From: an uncultured Pelagibacteraceae bacterium
Lineage (GTDB): Bacteria; Pseudomonadota; Alphaproteobacteria; Pelagibacterales; Pelagibacteraceae
Assembly (NCBI GenBank): GCA_902552475.1
Contig: CACDJC010000002.1
Coordinates: forward strand, 36,483-100,482
Direction: 5' to 3'
Length of the DNA stretch: 64,000 nt
Shown: piece by piece, positions 14,954 to 23,225 of the stretch
Layout: the number at the start of each line of letters is the position of its first letter
How positions within the stretch are numbered: the stretch's first letter is position 1
Program-made: the position numbers and the translations under genes
The notes under the pieces: model-generated
Told to the model about the DNA's origin: nothing
Database searches by the model: none
The model's input: only the letters and a program-made list of their open reading frames with translations

Positions 14954-16276
14954 ATGCAAGAAAAATTACTCAATAAAATAAGATACAACAATAAAAATGA
15001 TATAATTTCAAAAATTAATTTAATTAATTATCATAATATTAAAATTGAAAATATAAAATATAGGAAAAAATATTTAAATATTTTAAAAAGCTTTCTAAAA
15101 AAACATGAAAAAAATCTTACTAAACTTATTAATTTAGAAGCACACAAGACTATCGATGAGTCAAAAAATGAATTTAATTACGCTTTAGAGTTTGTTGATT
15201 ATTCAATATCCACAATATCAAGTTATGATTTTGAAAAAAAATCCTCCAAAACAAGAAAAATTTTTTATAAATCTTCAGGATCGGTTTTTGCAATAACACC
15301 TTATAATGATCCACTGGCTGGTATGATAAGGAAAATTGCACCATCAATAGCTGCGGGCTCAACTATGATCATGAAGACCTCTGCTCACTGTATTTATCTA
15401 TGTAAATATATTGAAAAACATCTTCCAAAAGAACTTAAAAAAATCGTTCAGTTTGTATTTATTAAAAATAGAAAATTGATTGAAAAGATTGTTCAAAATA
15501 ATCATATAAAATTAGTTACCTTTACAGGCTCAACTAGTGTTGGTTTAAAACTAAATGATATAAAAACTAAACATCTTCAAAAAAAAATTTTAGAATTAGG
15601 TGGTATTAACTATGCTGTAATATTTGACGACAAAAATTTAAATAATGTTATTGAAGAAATTTTAATACGTAAAATTAAAGCTGCAGGACAAGCTTGTTCC
15701 TCTATAAACAAATTATTTGTCAGTAAAAAAATTAAGAAAAAATTTGAAAAAATATTAAAAGAAAAAGTTTCAAAGATTGAATGTGGATCTGTGAGAATAA
15801 AATCTGAAACAGATTTTGGACCTGTTATCTCTAGCGGACATTATAATTTTTTAAAAAAGCTTCAAAAAAAATCTATTAAAAATGGATATCTGATCTGTGA
15901 ATCAAATAGTAGAAATGATACTAAAAATTTATTTCCTTTAAGTTTAATTAAGGTTCCATTTAATGATGAAATTTTTGATAATTTTGAAACATTTGGACCT
16001 TTACTTGGAGTATCTTATTTTAATAATAGTGATAAAGTGCTAAAAAAAATTTCTCAAAGTGATTATTCATTAGTTTGTTACCTGTTTACTAAAGACCAAA
16101 AAATTATTAATTCTTCAAAAAATCTAAATCTTGGAAGCATTGGTATAAATACTACAAAAATACAGAGCCCAGGAAGTCCAACTGGAGGTAATAATTTATC
16201 AGGAATAGGCAGAGAAGGTGGAATTTGGGGTTTTGAAGAATTTTTAACTACTGTAAATTATGTTATAAAAAAATAA
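14954..16276 (+). CDS. Aldehyde dehydrogenase family protein
   Basis: NAD(P)-dependent oxidation of an aldehyde to the acid. Motifs: ITPYNDPLAG (114-123), TFTGSTSVG (189-197), LELGGIN with general-base Glu214, and AAGQACSS with the nucleophile Cys248; the C-terminal GREGG segment is also present. At 440 aa it is about 40 residues shorter than most family members, mainly at the N-terminus; no better upstream start exists because the previous gene ends eight bases before. It is followed after one base by the RidA gene. Substrate unknown; a semialdehyde formed by a neighbouring aminotransferase is the simplest idea. Confidence 0.88.
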   Translation: MQEKLLNKIRYNNKNDIISKINLINYHNIKIENIKYRKKYLNILKSFLKKHEKNLTKLINLEAHKTIDESKNEFNYALEFVDYSISTISSYDFEKKSSKTRKIFYKSSGSVFAITPYNDPLAGMIRKIAPSIAAGSTMIMKTSAHCIYLCKYIEKHLPKELKKIVQFVFIKNRKLIEKIVQNNHIKLVTFTGSTSVGLKLNDIKTKHLQKKILELGGINYAVIFDDKNLNNVIEEILIRKIKAAGQACSSINKLFVSKKIKKKFEKILKEKVSKIECGSVRIKSETDFGPVISSGHYNFLKKLQKKSIKNGYLICESNSRNDTKNLFPLSLIKVPFNDEIFDNFETFGPLLGVSYFNNSDKVLKKISQSDYSLVCYLFTKDQKIINSSKNLNLGSIGINTTKIQSPGSPTGGNNLSGIGREGGIWGFEEFLTTVNYVIKK

Positions 16277-16277
16277 T

Positions 16278-16655
16278 ATGAAAAAAGTGATCAATACAAA
16301 TAAAGCACCCTTATCCACTTCTCCAGTATCTCAATGTAATATTATTAATGGAACTATATATATTGGTGGTCAGATGCCTAGAGATATGAAAACAGGAAAA
16401 ATAGTTGAAGGCGCTTACGAACAAACAAAAATTTCACTAGAGCACTGCTTAACAATTTTGAAAGAAGCCGGTGGATCAATAGATACTATAGGTTTGGCTA
16501 TTATTTATGTCACCGACTTATCTATAAAAAAACATGTTAATAAAGTTTTTAGTGAATTTTTTCCTAAAGATGCCCCAGCTAGAAATTTAGTTGAGGTATC
16601 TGATATTGGCGAAGAAGCTCTTATCGAGATTGCTTTGATAGCAGGAAAAAATTAA
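16278..16655 (+). CDS. RidA/YjgF-family imine or enamine deaminase
   Basis: Small trimeric hydrolase of reactive imines. IYIGGQMPRD, LEHCLTILKEAG and the substrate-carboxylate arginine in APARNLVEV (R102) match, with a glutamate in EEALIEIALIA near the C-terminus. 125 aa, normal. It starts one base after the aldehyde dehydrogenase. Relatives of this family include 2-aminomuconate deaminase, and pairing with an aldehyde dehydrogenase recalls aminomuconate pathways, but protection against PLP-enzyme by-products is the more cautious reading. Confidence 0.88.
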   Translation: MKKVINTNKAPLSTSPVSQCNIINGTIYIGGQMPRDMKTGKIVEGAYEQTKISLEHCLTILKEAGGSIDTIGLAIIYVTDLSIKKHVNKVFSEFFPKDAPARNLVEVSDIGEEALIEIALIAGKN

Positions 16656-16696
16656 AAACAATTGTTAATTATTTTAAATTTACTTTAATTAAATAA

Positions 16697-17923
16697 ATGA
16701 AAGCACATTTTAATCTTAAAACTTTATCTGGATTAGGTAAGTATTTTAAACTATCTAATAAACCTCCTATATTTTTATATGGTAAAAAAGAATTTTTAAT
16801 AGATTCAAATAATAAAAAATTTTATGATTTTGCCTGTGGATCAGGTACTACAATGCTAGGACACAATATAAATGTATTAAACTCAAATATAAAAAAAAAT
16901 ATAGATAGAGGTATTCTTCATGCAGGGCCACATTTTATTACTACCTCTCATATAAAATTTTTCAATCAGCTATCTAAATTCTTAAAATATAAATTTAATA
17001 TTTTTAACACTGCAACAAACGGTTCAGAGGCTACAGAAACAGCTTTAAAATTAGCTTTTCATCACACAAAGAAAAAAAAAATAATTTATTTTGATGGATC
17101 ATATCATGGAAGAACAGGTTATTCTCTTCTAAGTTCAGATATGAAGGGTGTAAATAAAAATTATTTTTATAATAATAATTTTATAAAGTGTGAATTTAAT
17201 AATATAAATGATTTTAAAAAAAAATTTAATAAACATAAAAAAGACCTAGCAGCTGTAATTATTGAACCCATACAAGGAACATCAGGTTTTATCTTTTCTG
17301 ACAAAAAGTTTTTAAAATATTTATATGAATCTCTAAAAGATTGTCCCGCATTACTAATATTTGATGAGACTTGGACTGGATTCGGTAAAACAGGTTATAA
17401 TTTTGCTTACGAACTTTATAAAATTACACCAGATGTTTTAATATTAGGAAAATCAATAGGTGGAGGATTACCTTTAGGACTTATTGCTTTTAATAAAAAT
17501 ATTAATCATAATCATACAGGAGCACAATCATCAACTTTCCAAGGGAACATTCTTTCTGTTAATAATTCATATAATTTAATGAAATATTTAAATAAAATAA
17601 ATTATTTAAAAAAAATAAAAAAAATTGAAACTTTTTTCAAAAAAAAAATTAAAATAATGAACTCATACGATTTTGTCATAAGTTTTAAAGGTATTGGTTC
17701 CATGTGGGGCATTGAGATAGATAACAAATTTTTTAATGAAGAAGACTTTACTAATAAAATAAGAAGTTTGCTTTTAGAAAATGGCCTAATTACTTGGGAA
17801 TGTGGCAAAAACTCTGAGGTAATAGGATTAGTACCACCTTTATGCGTTTCAAATAAAAGTTTACAAGATGCATTAAATATAATTCTAAAAATTTTTAATG
17901 TATTGGAAAAGAAATATAATTAA
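16697..17923 (+). CDS. Class III aminotransferase, copy 2
   Basis: Paralogue of the protein at 6798-8060. Motifs: TATNGSEATETALK (105-118), GSYHGRT (134-140), EPIQGTSG (190-197), FDETWTGFGKTG (222-233), and PLP lysine K252 in LGKSIGGG. 408 aa. It is the last gene of the plus-strand run beginning with the transporter. More AT-rich and Asn/Lys-rich than copy 1, so either older or less constrained. It ends 27 bases before a convergent small membrane protein gene. Confidence 0.87.
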   Translation: MKAHFNLKTLSGLGKYFKLSNKPPIFLYGKKEFLIDSNNKKFYDFACGSGTTMLGHNINVLNSNIKKNIDRGILHAGPHFITTSHIKFFNQLSKFLKYKFNIFNTATNGSEATETALKLAFHHTKKKKIIYFDGSYHGRTGYSLLSSDMKGVNKNYFYNNNFIKCEFNNINDFKKKFNKHKKDLAAVIIEPIQGTSGFIFSDKKFLKYLYESLKDCPALLIFDETWTGFGKTGYNFAYELYKITPDVLILGKSIGGGLPLGLIAFNKNINHNHTGAQSSTFQGNILSVNNSYNLMKYLNKINYLKKIKKIETFFKKKIKIMNSYDFVISFKGIGSMWGIEIDNKFFNEEDFTNKIRSLLLENGLITWECGKNSEVIGLVPPLCVSNKSLQDALNIILKIFNVLEKKYN

Positions 17924-17950
17924 AATATTAAAAGTTTTTTCATTTTTTAA

Positions 17951-18172
17951 TCAAAACCATCTAATCATTCCAATAACGCCAGCGCTAGCATAAAAGAATT
18001 GTAATAATAATATTCCTTTGTGTTTTCCTCGATAAGCCCAAATACCTATTAAGATTGCTGATAATAATAATAATGAAAAACCAATAAATTCTATACCAAT
18101 ATTTAATGCTACAAATAGAGAGTACAAAATTGCTGTCGTAACACCTGCCCATTCAAAAATTTTATTATTCAT
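17951..18172 (-). CDS. Small inner-membrane protein, 73 aa
   Basis: Not recognised. Three hydrophobic helices (about 9-27, 30-47, 54-71) with a short AYRGKHKG loop and a C-terminal GMIRWF. Composition is that of a genuine membrane protein. A truncated MKKLLGIVVL gene start lies about 50 bases upstream in the same direction, as also seen before the 92-aa membrane protein. It could be a fragment of a larger transporter family, but no motif supports one. Confidence 0.6.
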   Translation of the reverse strand: MNNKIFEWAGVTTAILYSLFVALNIGIEFIGFSLLLLSAILIGIWAYRGKHKGILLLQFFYASAGVIGMIRWF

Positions 18173-18225
18173 TTAATTATCTCCATAAATTACTATAAAA
18201 TTTTCTTTTTCAGTTGTCATTGACC

Positions 18226-18255
18226 CAGAACCACGATCCCTAAAAGTTTTTTCAT
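18226..18255 (-). repeat. MKKLLGIVVL gene-start repeat, copy 3 (truncated leader)
   Basis: Thirty bases identical to the copies at 1705 and 2582, more than 15 kb away. Here the frame reads MKKLLGIVVLGQ and stops. It precedes the 73-aa membrane protein gene. Confidence 0.8.
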
Positions 18256-18335
18256 AATAAAATGTTATCAAAAGACATTAGAATGTACCATTTGATTTTT
18301 CTCAAATAAGTATACTTCTAGGTATAGTTTATTGT

Positions 18336-18797
18336 TTAATCTGATGGTTTAAAAATTAGACAAAGTCCATTATTACAATATCTTTTTCCATTTTTTCCTG
18401 GCCCGTCATCAAAAACATGTCCATGATGAGCACCGCAATTTGCACAATGATATTCTGTTCTTTTCATCCCAAATGAATAATCAATTTTTGTTTTGAATGC
18501 TCCAGGCAAAGCCTCAGTAAATGAAGGCCAACCAGTACCACTGTCATATTTATTGTCAGATTTAAATAATTTTGCATCACAATTTGCACAATGATAAAAA
18601 CCTTTTCTTTTTTCATAATTTAATGGACTAGAAAATCGTCTTTCAGTTCCTTCATTAAACATAATATTTTTTTGTTTTTCTGATAATGATTTGTTAATTA
18701 TTTTTTTAGGAGTATTTGAGCTAGCAAAGCTTGTTGAAAAAAAATAAGATATAAACAAGCAAGAGCAACCTACCTTTATAAATTTTCTTCTTTTCAT
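18336..18797 (-). CDS. msrB: Peptide-methionine (R)-S-oxide reductase with Tat-like signal
   Basis: Repairs methionine-R-sulphoxide in proteins. Zinc cysteines C70/C73 and C118/C121 (both CANC), SGTGWPSF, HHGHVFDDGP and RYCNNGLCLIF with catalytic C141 are all present. The N-terminus MKRRKFIKVG followed by a hydrophobic stretch and SFAS looks like a twin-arginine signal peptide, so the enzyme is probably exported folded to the periplasm. 153 aa. Only 31 bases separate it from the divergent ACC deaminase gene. Confidence 0.92.
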   Translation of the reverse strand: MKRRKFIKVGCSCLFISYFFSTSFASSNTPKKIINKSLSEKQKNIMFNEGTERRFSSPLNYEKRKGFYHCANCDAKLFKSDNKYDSGTGWPSFTEALPGAFKTKIDYSFGMKRTEYHCANCGAHHGHVFDDGPGKNGKRYCNNGLCLIFKPSD

Positions 18798-18828
18798 AAA
18801 ATAATTAAGTTAATATTAAATTTATAAT

Positions 18829-19845
18829 ATGAATTTAAAAAAATTTAAACGTTATCCATTAACTTTTGGTCCAACTCCTATAGAATTTTTGCCGCGTTTA
18901 ACAAAGGCCATAGGATCAGATGTTGAAATATATGCAAAACGAGACGATTGTAATTCGGGTCTTGCCATGGGTGGTAATAAACTTCGTAAACTTGAATATA
19001 TTATTCCAGATGCTATTTCATCTGGCGCTGATACTTTAGTTTCAATTGGCGGAGTGCAATCAAACCATACAAGAATGGTTGCTGCAACTGCAGCAAAGAT
19101 AGGAATGAAGTGTGTGGTTGTTCAAGAAAGCTGGGTTCCACATGATGATGCAGTTTATGATAGAGTAGGGAATATCTTATTAACTAGATTAATGGGGGCT
19201 GATAGCCGTCTTGTTGACGAAGGTTTTGATATTGGAATTCGTAAAAGCTGGGAAGACGCACTTCAGTCTGTTCGTGATAAAGGAGGAGTGCCCTATGCTA
19301 TTCCAGCTGGAGCATCAGTACATAAGTATGGTGGTCTTGGATATGTTGGGTTTGCTGAAGAAGTTAGAGAACAAGAAAATCAAATGGAAATTAAATTTGA
19401 TTATATAATTGTTTGTGTTGTAACAGGCTCAACTCAAGCAGGAATGATAGTTGGTTTTGCCGCTGATGATCGTGCAGATCGAGTGATTGGAATTGATGGC
19501 TCTGGAACTCCTGAGAAACTAAAAAAACAAGTAAAAGAAATAGTTGATAATACTGCCAAACTTGTTGAATTAGGAAGAATAGTGCGTGACGATGAAATAA
19601 TTATAAATCCAGATTATGCTTATCCAGCCTATGGAGTTCCAAGCAACGAAACCAATGAAGCAATTCGTCTAGCTGCTAGAACTGAAGCTATGATAACAGA
19701 CCCAGTTTATGAAGGTAAATCAATGCAAGGCATGATCGATTTGGCAAAAAAAGGTTTTTTTCCAAAAGGATCTAAAATTCTTTATGCTCATCTAGGAGGA
19801 GCTCCTGCAATCAATGGTTATAGTTATACTTATCGAAACGGGTAA
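18829..19845 (+). CDS. acdS: 1-aminocyclopropane-1-carboxylate deaminase
   Basis: Opens ACC to 2-oxobutanoate and ammonia using PLP. Length is 338 aa and the key residues fall at the same numbers as in the Pseudomonas enzyme: PLP lysine K51 ([10 protein letters not shown]), S78-N79-H80, Y294-E295 (DPVYEGKS) and L322 (AHLGG). E295 and L322 distinguish ACC deaminase from D-cysteine desulfhydrase. The gene uses many CGT/CGA arginine codons while neighbours use AGA, suggesting acquisition from another bacterium. No ACC synthesis gene is nearby; the compound may come from phytoplankton. Confidence 0.93.
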   Translation: MNLKKFKRYPLTFGPTPIEFLPRLTKAIGSDVEIYAKRDDCNSGLAMGGNKLRKLEYIIPDAISSGADTLVSIGGVQSNHTRMVAATAAKIGMKCVVVQESWVPHDDAVYDRVGNILLTRLMGADSRLVDEGFDIGIRKSWEDALQSVRDKGGVPYAIPAGASVHKYGGLGYVGFAEEVREQENQMEIKFDYIIVCVVTGSTQAGMIVGFAADDRADRVIGIDGSGTPEKLKKQVKEIVDNTAKLVELGRIVRDDEIIINPDYAYPAYGVPSNETNEAIRLAARTEAMITDPVYEGKSMQGMIDLAKKGFFPKGSKILYAHLGGAPAINGYSYTYRNG

Positions 19846-19878
19846 AATTTATTTAGGCAGAAAAACACTATACATTTT

Positions 19879-20706
19879 TTAATATTTTCCTATTTTTTTT
19901 GAACCATTATAAAAAATTTTATTTAGTTCTTCGTTTGCTTTTTTTCTTGATATTATATCTTTTGGATCCATTAATCGTTTTGGCCTTGAAACATAATCAT
20001 GATAATTAAATTTATCTTCACCCCTTGCTTTTTGTACAAACATTTTGCCTAATATTTGATCTACGTCACTTCCTATATAGCTTTGAATAACAAAACCAAT
20101 TCTTCTGTCATTACTTTGGTTTAAACCTGAACCATGTACTACTTTTGGATGATGTAATGACATTTGTCCCGCTTTTAATATTACAGGTTTGGTTTTTGAT
20201 AATGGAACATTTTCGACAGATTGACCTCTAGTTAACAAATTATCATCATCAAATTTTTCATTATGGTGTTTTAGGTTTTCTTTATGTGATCCAGCCCACA
20301 TTCTCATACATCCATTATTTTCATTAGCATCAGTAACCGCAATCCAGGCTGTTACCCAATTATATGGCTCTAAACCTATATATTTAGCATCTTGATGGAA
20401 ACTTACATATCCTTTTTCATTAGGATTTTTAATAAACAAGGTAGTTCCACATACAAGTATATTTTTACCTATTATACTTTCTACTGCGTCTAAAATTTTA
20501 TTATTATGTGCAACTTTATCAAATACAGTGGAAATTAAATGCACATAGTTTCTACCAGATCCATCTAGTTCATTTGGCCATTTATTTTCAATAAATTCAA
20601 TTTCTTTTCTAATTTCATTTGCTTCTTTTTTAGTTAATACATTAACAGGAGCAACATATCCTTCATCATTATATTGTTTGAGTTGATTTGAAGTTAAATA
20701 AGTCAT
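19879..20706 (-). CDS. Phytanoyl-CoA dioxygenase (PhyH) family protein
   Basis: Fe(II)/2-oxoglutarate-dependent oxygenase. The metal triad is visible: FHQDAKY (H104, D106) and VVHGSGLNQ (H191), with the 2-oxoglutarate-binding arginine shortly after in NDRRIGF. 275 aa, typical. Soluble, cytoplasmic. Substrates in this family are diverse (lipids, ectoine, phosphonates, secondary metabolites). It lies a few genes from the ectoine-type transporter, but it lacks anything I can tie specifically to ectoine hydroxylase. Confidence 0.87.
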   Translation of the reverse strand: MTYLTSNQLKQYNDEGYVAPVNVLTKKEANEIRKEIEFIENKWPNELDGSGRNYVHLISTVFDKVAHNNKILDAVESIIGKNILVCGTTLFIKNPNEKGYVSFHQDAKYIGLEPYNWVTAWIAVTDANENNGCMRMWAGSHKENLKHHNEKFDDDNLLTRGQSVENVPLSKTKPVILKAGQMSLHHPKVVHGSGLNQSNDRRIGFVIQSYIGSDVDQILGKMFVQKARGEDKFNYHDYVSRPKRLMDPKDIISRKKANEELNKIFYNGSKKIGKY

Positions 20707-20741
20707 ATTGTTTTTGAATACAAAAATATTTTAAAGAATAT

Positions 20742-21515
20742 ATGAATTGTACAATTTCATCCATACATTATTGTCCTGTTAAATCTATATCATTTCAAAG
20801 TTTACAATCATGTAATATTAAAAAAAATCTTGGTATGGAAAATGATAGAATATTTGCCTTTTCAAGAATTATAGAACTAAAAAAAGCAAAATTGGTTGAA
20901 AAAAACCCTGATGAAAGAAATTTGAATAATTTTTTAACTTTAAAAAATTCTCCTGCATTAAATCAATATAACTTCATTTATCAAAACCAAGTATTAACTC
21001 TAACTAAAAATGATAGGGAAATATTGTCAATTTCGACAGAAGATGAAAATGAAAGATTATTACTTTCAAATAAATTAACTGAACTTGAGAGTTCTTTAAT
21101 GAAACCCATAACTTTATTAAAGAATAAAGAATTTCCTTTTTTTGATACTTCTCATTCAAAAAATATTTTTAACTCAGTGTCTTTAATAAATTTGAATAGT
21201 ATTAGAGACTTTGAAAAAAAAATTAATGAAAAAGTTGAACTTCAAAGATTTAGAGCTAATTTTTATGTCGACGGAATTGACGCATGGGAAGAAAGAAATT
21301 GGTTAGGTAAAATTATTAAAATTAATGATGTTTCTTTTAAAGTTGAAAAAAATATTCCTAGATGTGTTGCAATAAATTTAAAGCCAAAAACTGATGATAA
21401 CTCTTTAAATTTGCTTACTTCACTAAAAAAAACTTATAATCATTTTGATATGGGAATTTATTTAACGGCATTGAATGATGGAAAAGTAGAGATAGAAAAT
21501 AAAATTAAAATTTAA
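20742..21515 (+). CDS. MOSC domain protein (MOSC_N plus MOSC)
   Basis: Relative of the molybdenum-cofactor sulphurase C-terminal domain and of mARC-type reductases. N-terminal beta-barrel residues 1 to about 110 (IHYCPVKSISFQSL, LGMENDRIFAF), then the MOSC domain about 125-257 (LQRFRANFYVDGIDAWEERNW; IPRCVAINLKP with the conserved cysteine). 257 aa, without the ferredoxin domain of longer relatives. Divergent from the PhyH gene by 35 bases. Probably handles Moco-bound or sulphur transfer chemistry; the substrate is unknown. Confidence 0.85.
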   Translation: MNCTISSIHYCPVKSISFQSLQSCNIKKNLGMENDRIFAFSRIIELKKAKLVEKNPDERNLNNFLTLKNSPALNQYNFIYQNQVLTLTKNDREILSISTEDENERLLLSNKLTELESSLMKPITLLKNKEFPFFDTSHSKNIFNSVSLINLNSIRDFEKKINEKVELQRFRANFYVDGIDAWEERNWLGKIIKINDVSFKVEKNIPRCVAINLKPKTDDNSLNLLTSLKKTYNHFDMGIYLTALNDGKVEIENKIKI

Positions 21516-21624
21516 AAAAGTACTTATATATCAACCTAAGATTGAATTTTTTGTTATTAAAAAACTATACAAATAAGTTTAAGTTTGGTTAAATAATTTT
21601 TTTTAACTTAAATAGGAGATAAAA

Positions 21625-22470
21625 ATGAATAGATTTTTAAAATCTTTTACAGTTTTACTTGTTCTTCTTTTCAGCATTTCATCTGTAAGTGCAAAAACTT
21701 TAACAGAGAGATTAGCCGATGGTCACAAGTTAAGACTTGGATTTGGAACAGCTGTGCCCTGGGCATATGCTGGAGACAATGGTGAAGCTTTAGGCTTTGT
21801 TAACATGATTGCTTTAACAGTTTTAGAAGAAATGGGCATAACTGAACATGAAACAAAGGTTTTTGAGTGGTCAGGACTAATACCAGGAATAAATGCTGAT
21901 CGTTCTGACATGATTACTGGTGGTATGTATATCTTAAAAAGCAGATGTGAAAATATAGACTTTTCAGACCCAATAGGAGTATTTGGTGACGCAATGTTAG
22001 TTCCTAAAGGAAATCCTAAGGGAATTAATAACTATGCAGATGTTATTAGAACAGGAGCTACACTTGTTACAGGAACCGGTTTCAATACTGTAGAAGCTGC
22101 TAAAAAATTTGGTGTACCTGATAGCCAAATGTTATTAGTAGAAGGTGAAGTAGGAATACTTGCTGCTATGAAAGCGGGAAGAGCTGATGCTGCTGTACAA
22201 ACATTCTTTGGTGCAAAAGAGCATGAAGAGAAAACTGGCGGCGCATTTGAAGTAACTGATCCTAAGCTAATGCCAAAAGAAACTGTTAACGTGGTTGGAA
22301 TAGGATTTAGAAAAACTGATGATAAGTTTAGAGAAGCATTCAATGCTGCTTTAGCTAAAGTTTTAGCTAACCCAGGAAAAATGTTAGAGAGAGCTGGTAA
22401 GTATGGCTATGATAAAGCTCAACTTCCTCCTCCTGACATGACAACAGAATGGGCTTGTTCAACTAAGTAG
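21625..22470 (+). CDS. ehuB: Ectoine/hydroxyectoine-type ABC transporter binding protein
   Basis: Periplasmic receptor with a Sec signal peptide (residues 1 to about 23, cut after VSA). The mature part follows EhuB: KLRLGFGTAVPWAYA, EWSGLIPGINADRSDMITGGMYI, RCENIDFSDPIGVFGDAMLV, then GILAAMKAGRADA. 281 aa. An AGGAG sequence precedes the ATG. It is followed by a strong hairpin terminator before the permease genes, which would raise its level above the membrane parts. The compatible solute identity is inferred from family similarity. Confidence 0.85.
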   Translation: MNRFLKSFTVLLVLLFSISSVSAKTLTERLADGHKLRLGFGTAVPWAYAGDNGEALGFVNMIALTVLEEMGITEHETKVFEWSGLIPGINADRSDMITGGMYILKSRCENIDFSDPIGVFGDAMLVPKGNPKGINNYADVIRTGATLVTGTGFNTVEAAKKFGVPDSQMLLVEGEVGILAAMKAGRADAAVQTFFGAKEHEEKTGGAFEVTDPKLMPKETVNVVGIGFRKTDDKFREAFNAALAKVLANPGKMLERAGKYGYDKAQLPPPDMTTEWACSTK

Positions 22471-22490
22471 TATTAAAAATATAATTATTA

Positions 22491-22528
22491 ATCAGGCGAC
22501 TAAATATTAAAGTCGCCTGATTTTTTTT
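22491..22528 (+). terminator. Hairpin terminator/attenuator after ehuB
   Basis: An 11-bp perfect stem, ATCAGGCGACT with AGTCGCCTGAT, a 9-base AT loop, then a run of T. It is the clearest intrinsic terminator in the window and lies inside the ehuBCDA operon. Partial termination here would set binding protein in excess over permease. Confidence 0.85.
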
Positions 22529-22549
22529 AATTTAATTTTAGGTAATATA

Positions 22550-23221
22550 GTGAGTTACTTTGCATTTTTATCCGAACATGGAATAACATTACTATTAGGC
22601 ACTGTTACAACAATAAAAGTTTTGATTTGTTCAATGATACTTTACGTAGTTATATCTATGATTTTTGGATTAATGCGTCTATCAAAAAACCTAGTTATTC
22701 AAGGAATTGCTACAGTATATATTGAATTTTTTAGAGGAACTTCATTATTGGTTCAATTATTCTGGGTTTATTATGTATTACCATTTTTTGGAATTTCTTT
22801 AGAAGCTTTTGTAGCTGGAGTAGTTGCTTTAGGATTGAACTTTGGAGCCTATGGTGCTGAAATTGTAAGAGCAGGTATATTAGCAGTTCCAAAAGGCCAA
22901 TGGGAAGCAGCACATGCTCTTAATTTTAGTCCAGCGAAAAGAATTAAGAGAATAATTATACCACAAATATTTCCAATTATTTTACCACCAGCTGCAAATT
23001 TGACTGTAGAACTTTTAAAAGCAACAGCATTGGTTGCGCTTGTTACGGTTGTTGATTTAACTTTTGAAGCAAAACAAATTAATTCAATTACTTGGCTTTC
23101 TGCACAGTGTTTTGGTACAGCTTTATTAATTTATTACTTTATGGCTAGATTTGCGCTCGTTCCATTTTTAAGATGGTTAGAAGTTTTAGCCGCAAGAAAA
23201 GTTGGAAGAGGAAAGGCATAA
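22550..23221 (+). CDS. ehuC: Amino-acid-type ABC transporter permease (EhuC)
   Basis: First of two membrane subunits of the importer. Five or so hydrophobic helices and the polar amino acid permease signature GLNFGAYGAEIVRAGILAVPKGQWEAAHAL (EAA loop near residue 122) are present. The start is GTG at 22550, 22 bases after the terminator, with a weak AGG upstream. 223 aa, normal. The next gene begins just after its stop. Confidence 0.88.
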   Translation: MSYFAFLSEHGITLLLGTVTTIKVLICSMILYVVISMIFGLMRLSKNLVIQGIATVYIEFFRGTSLLVQLFWVYYVLPFFGISLEAFVAGVVALGLNFGAYGAEIVRAGILAVPKGQWEAAHALNFSPAKRIKRIIIPQIFPIILPPAANLTVELLKATALVALVTVVDLTFEAKQINSITWLSAQCFGTALLIYYFMARFALVPFLRWLEVLAARKVGRGKA

Positions 23222-23225
23222 TATT

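Noticed and set aside
19879-20706. Calling the PhyH protein an ectoine hydroxylase (EctD) because of the nearby ehu operon
   Set aside because: No ectoine synthesis genes adjoin it and no EctD-specific signature was recognised; only the family is supported.
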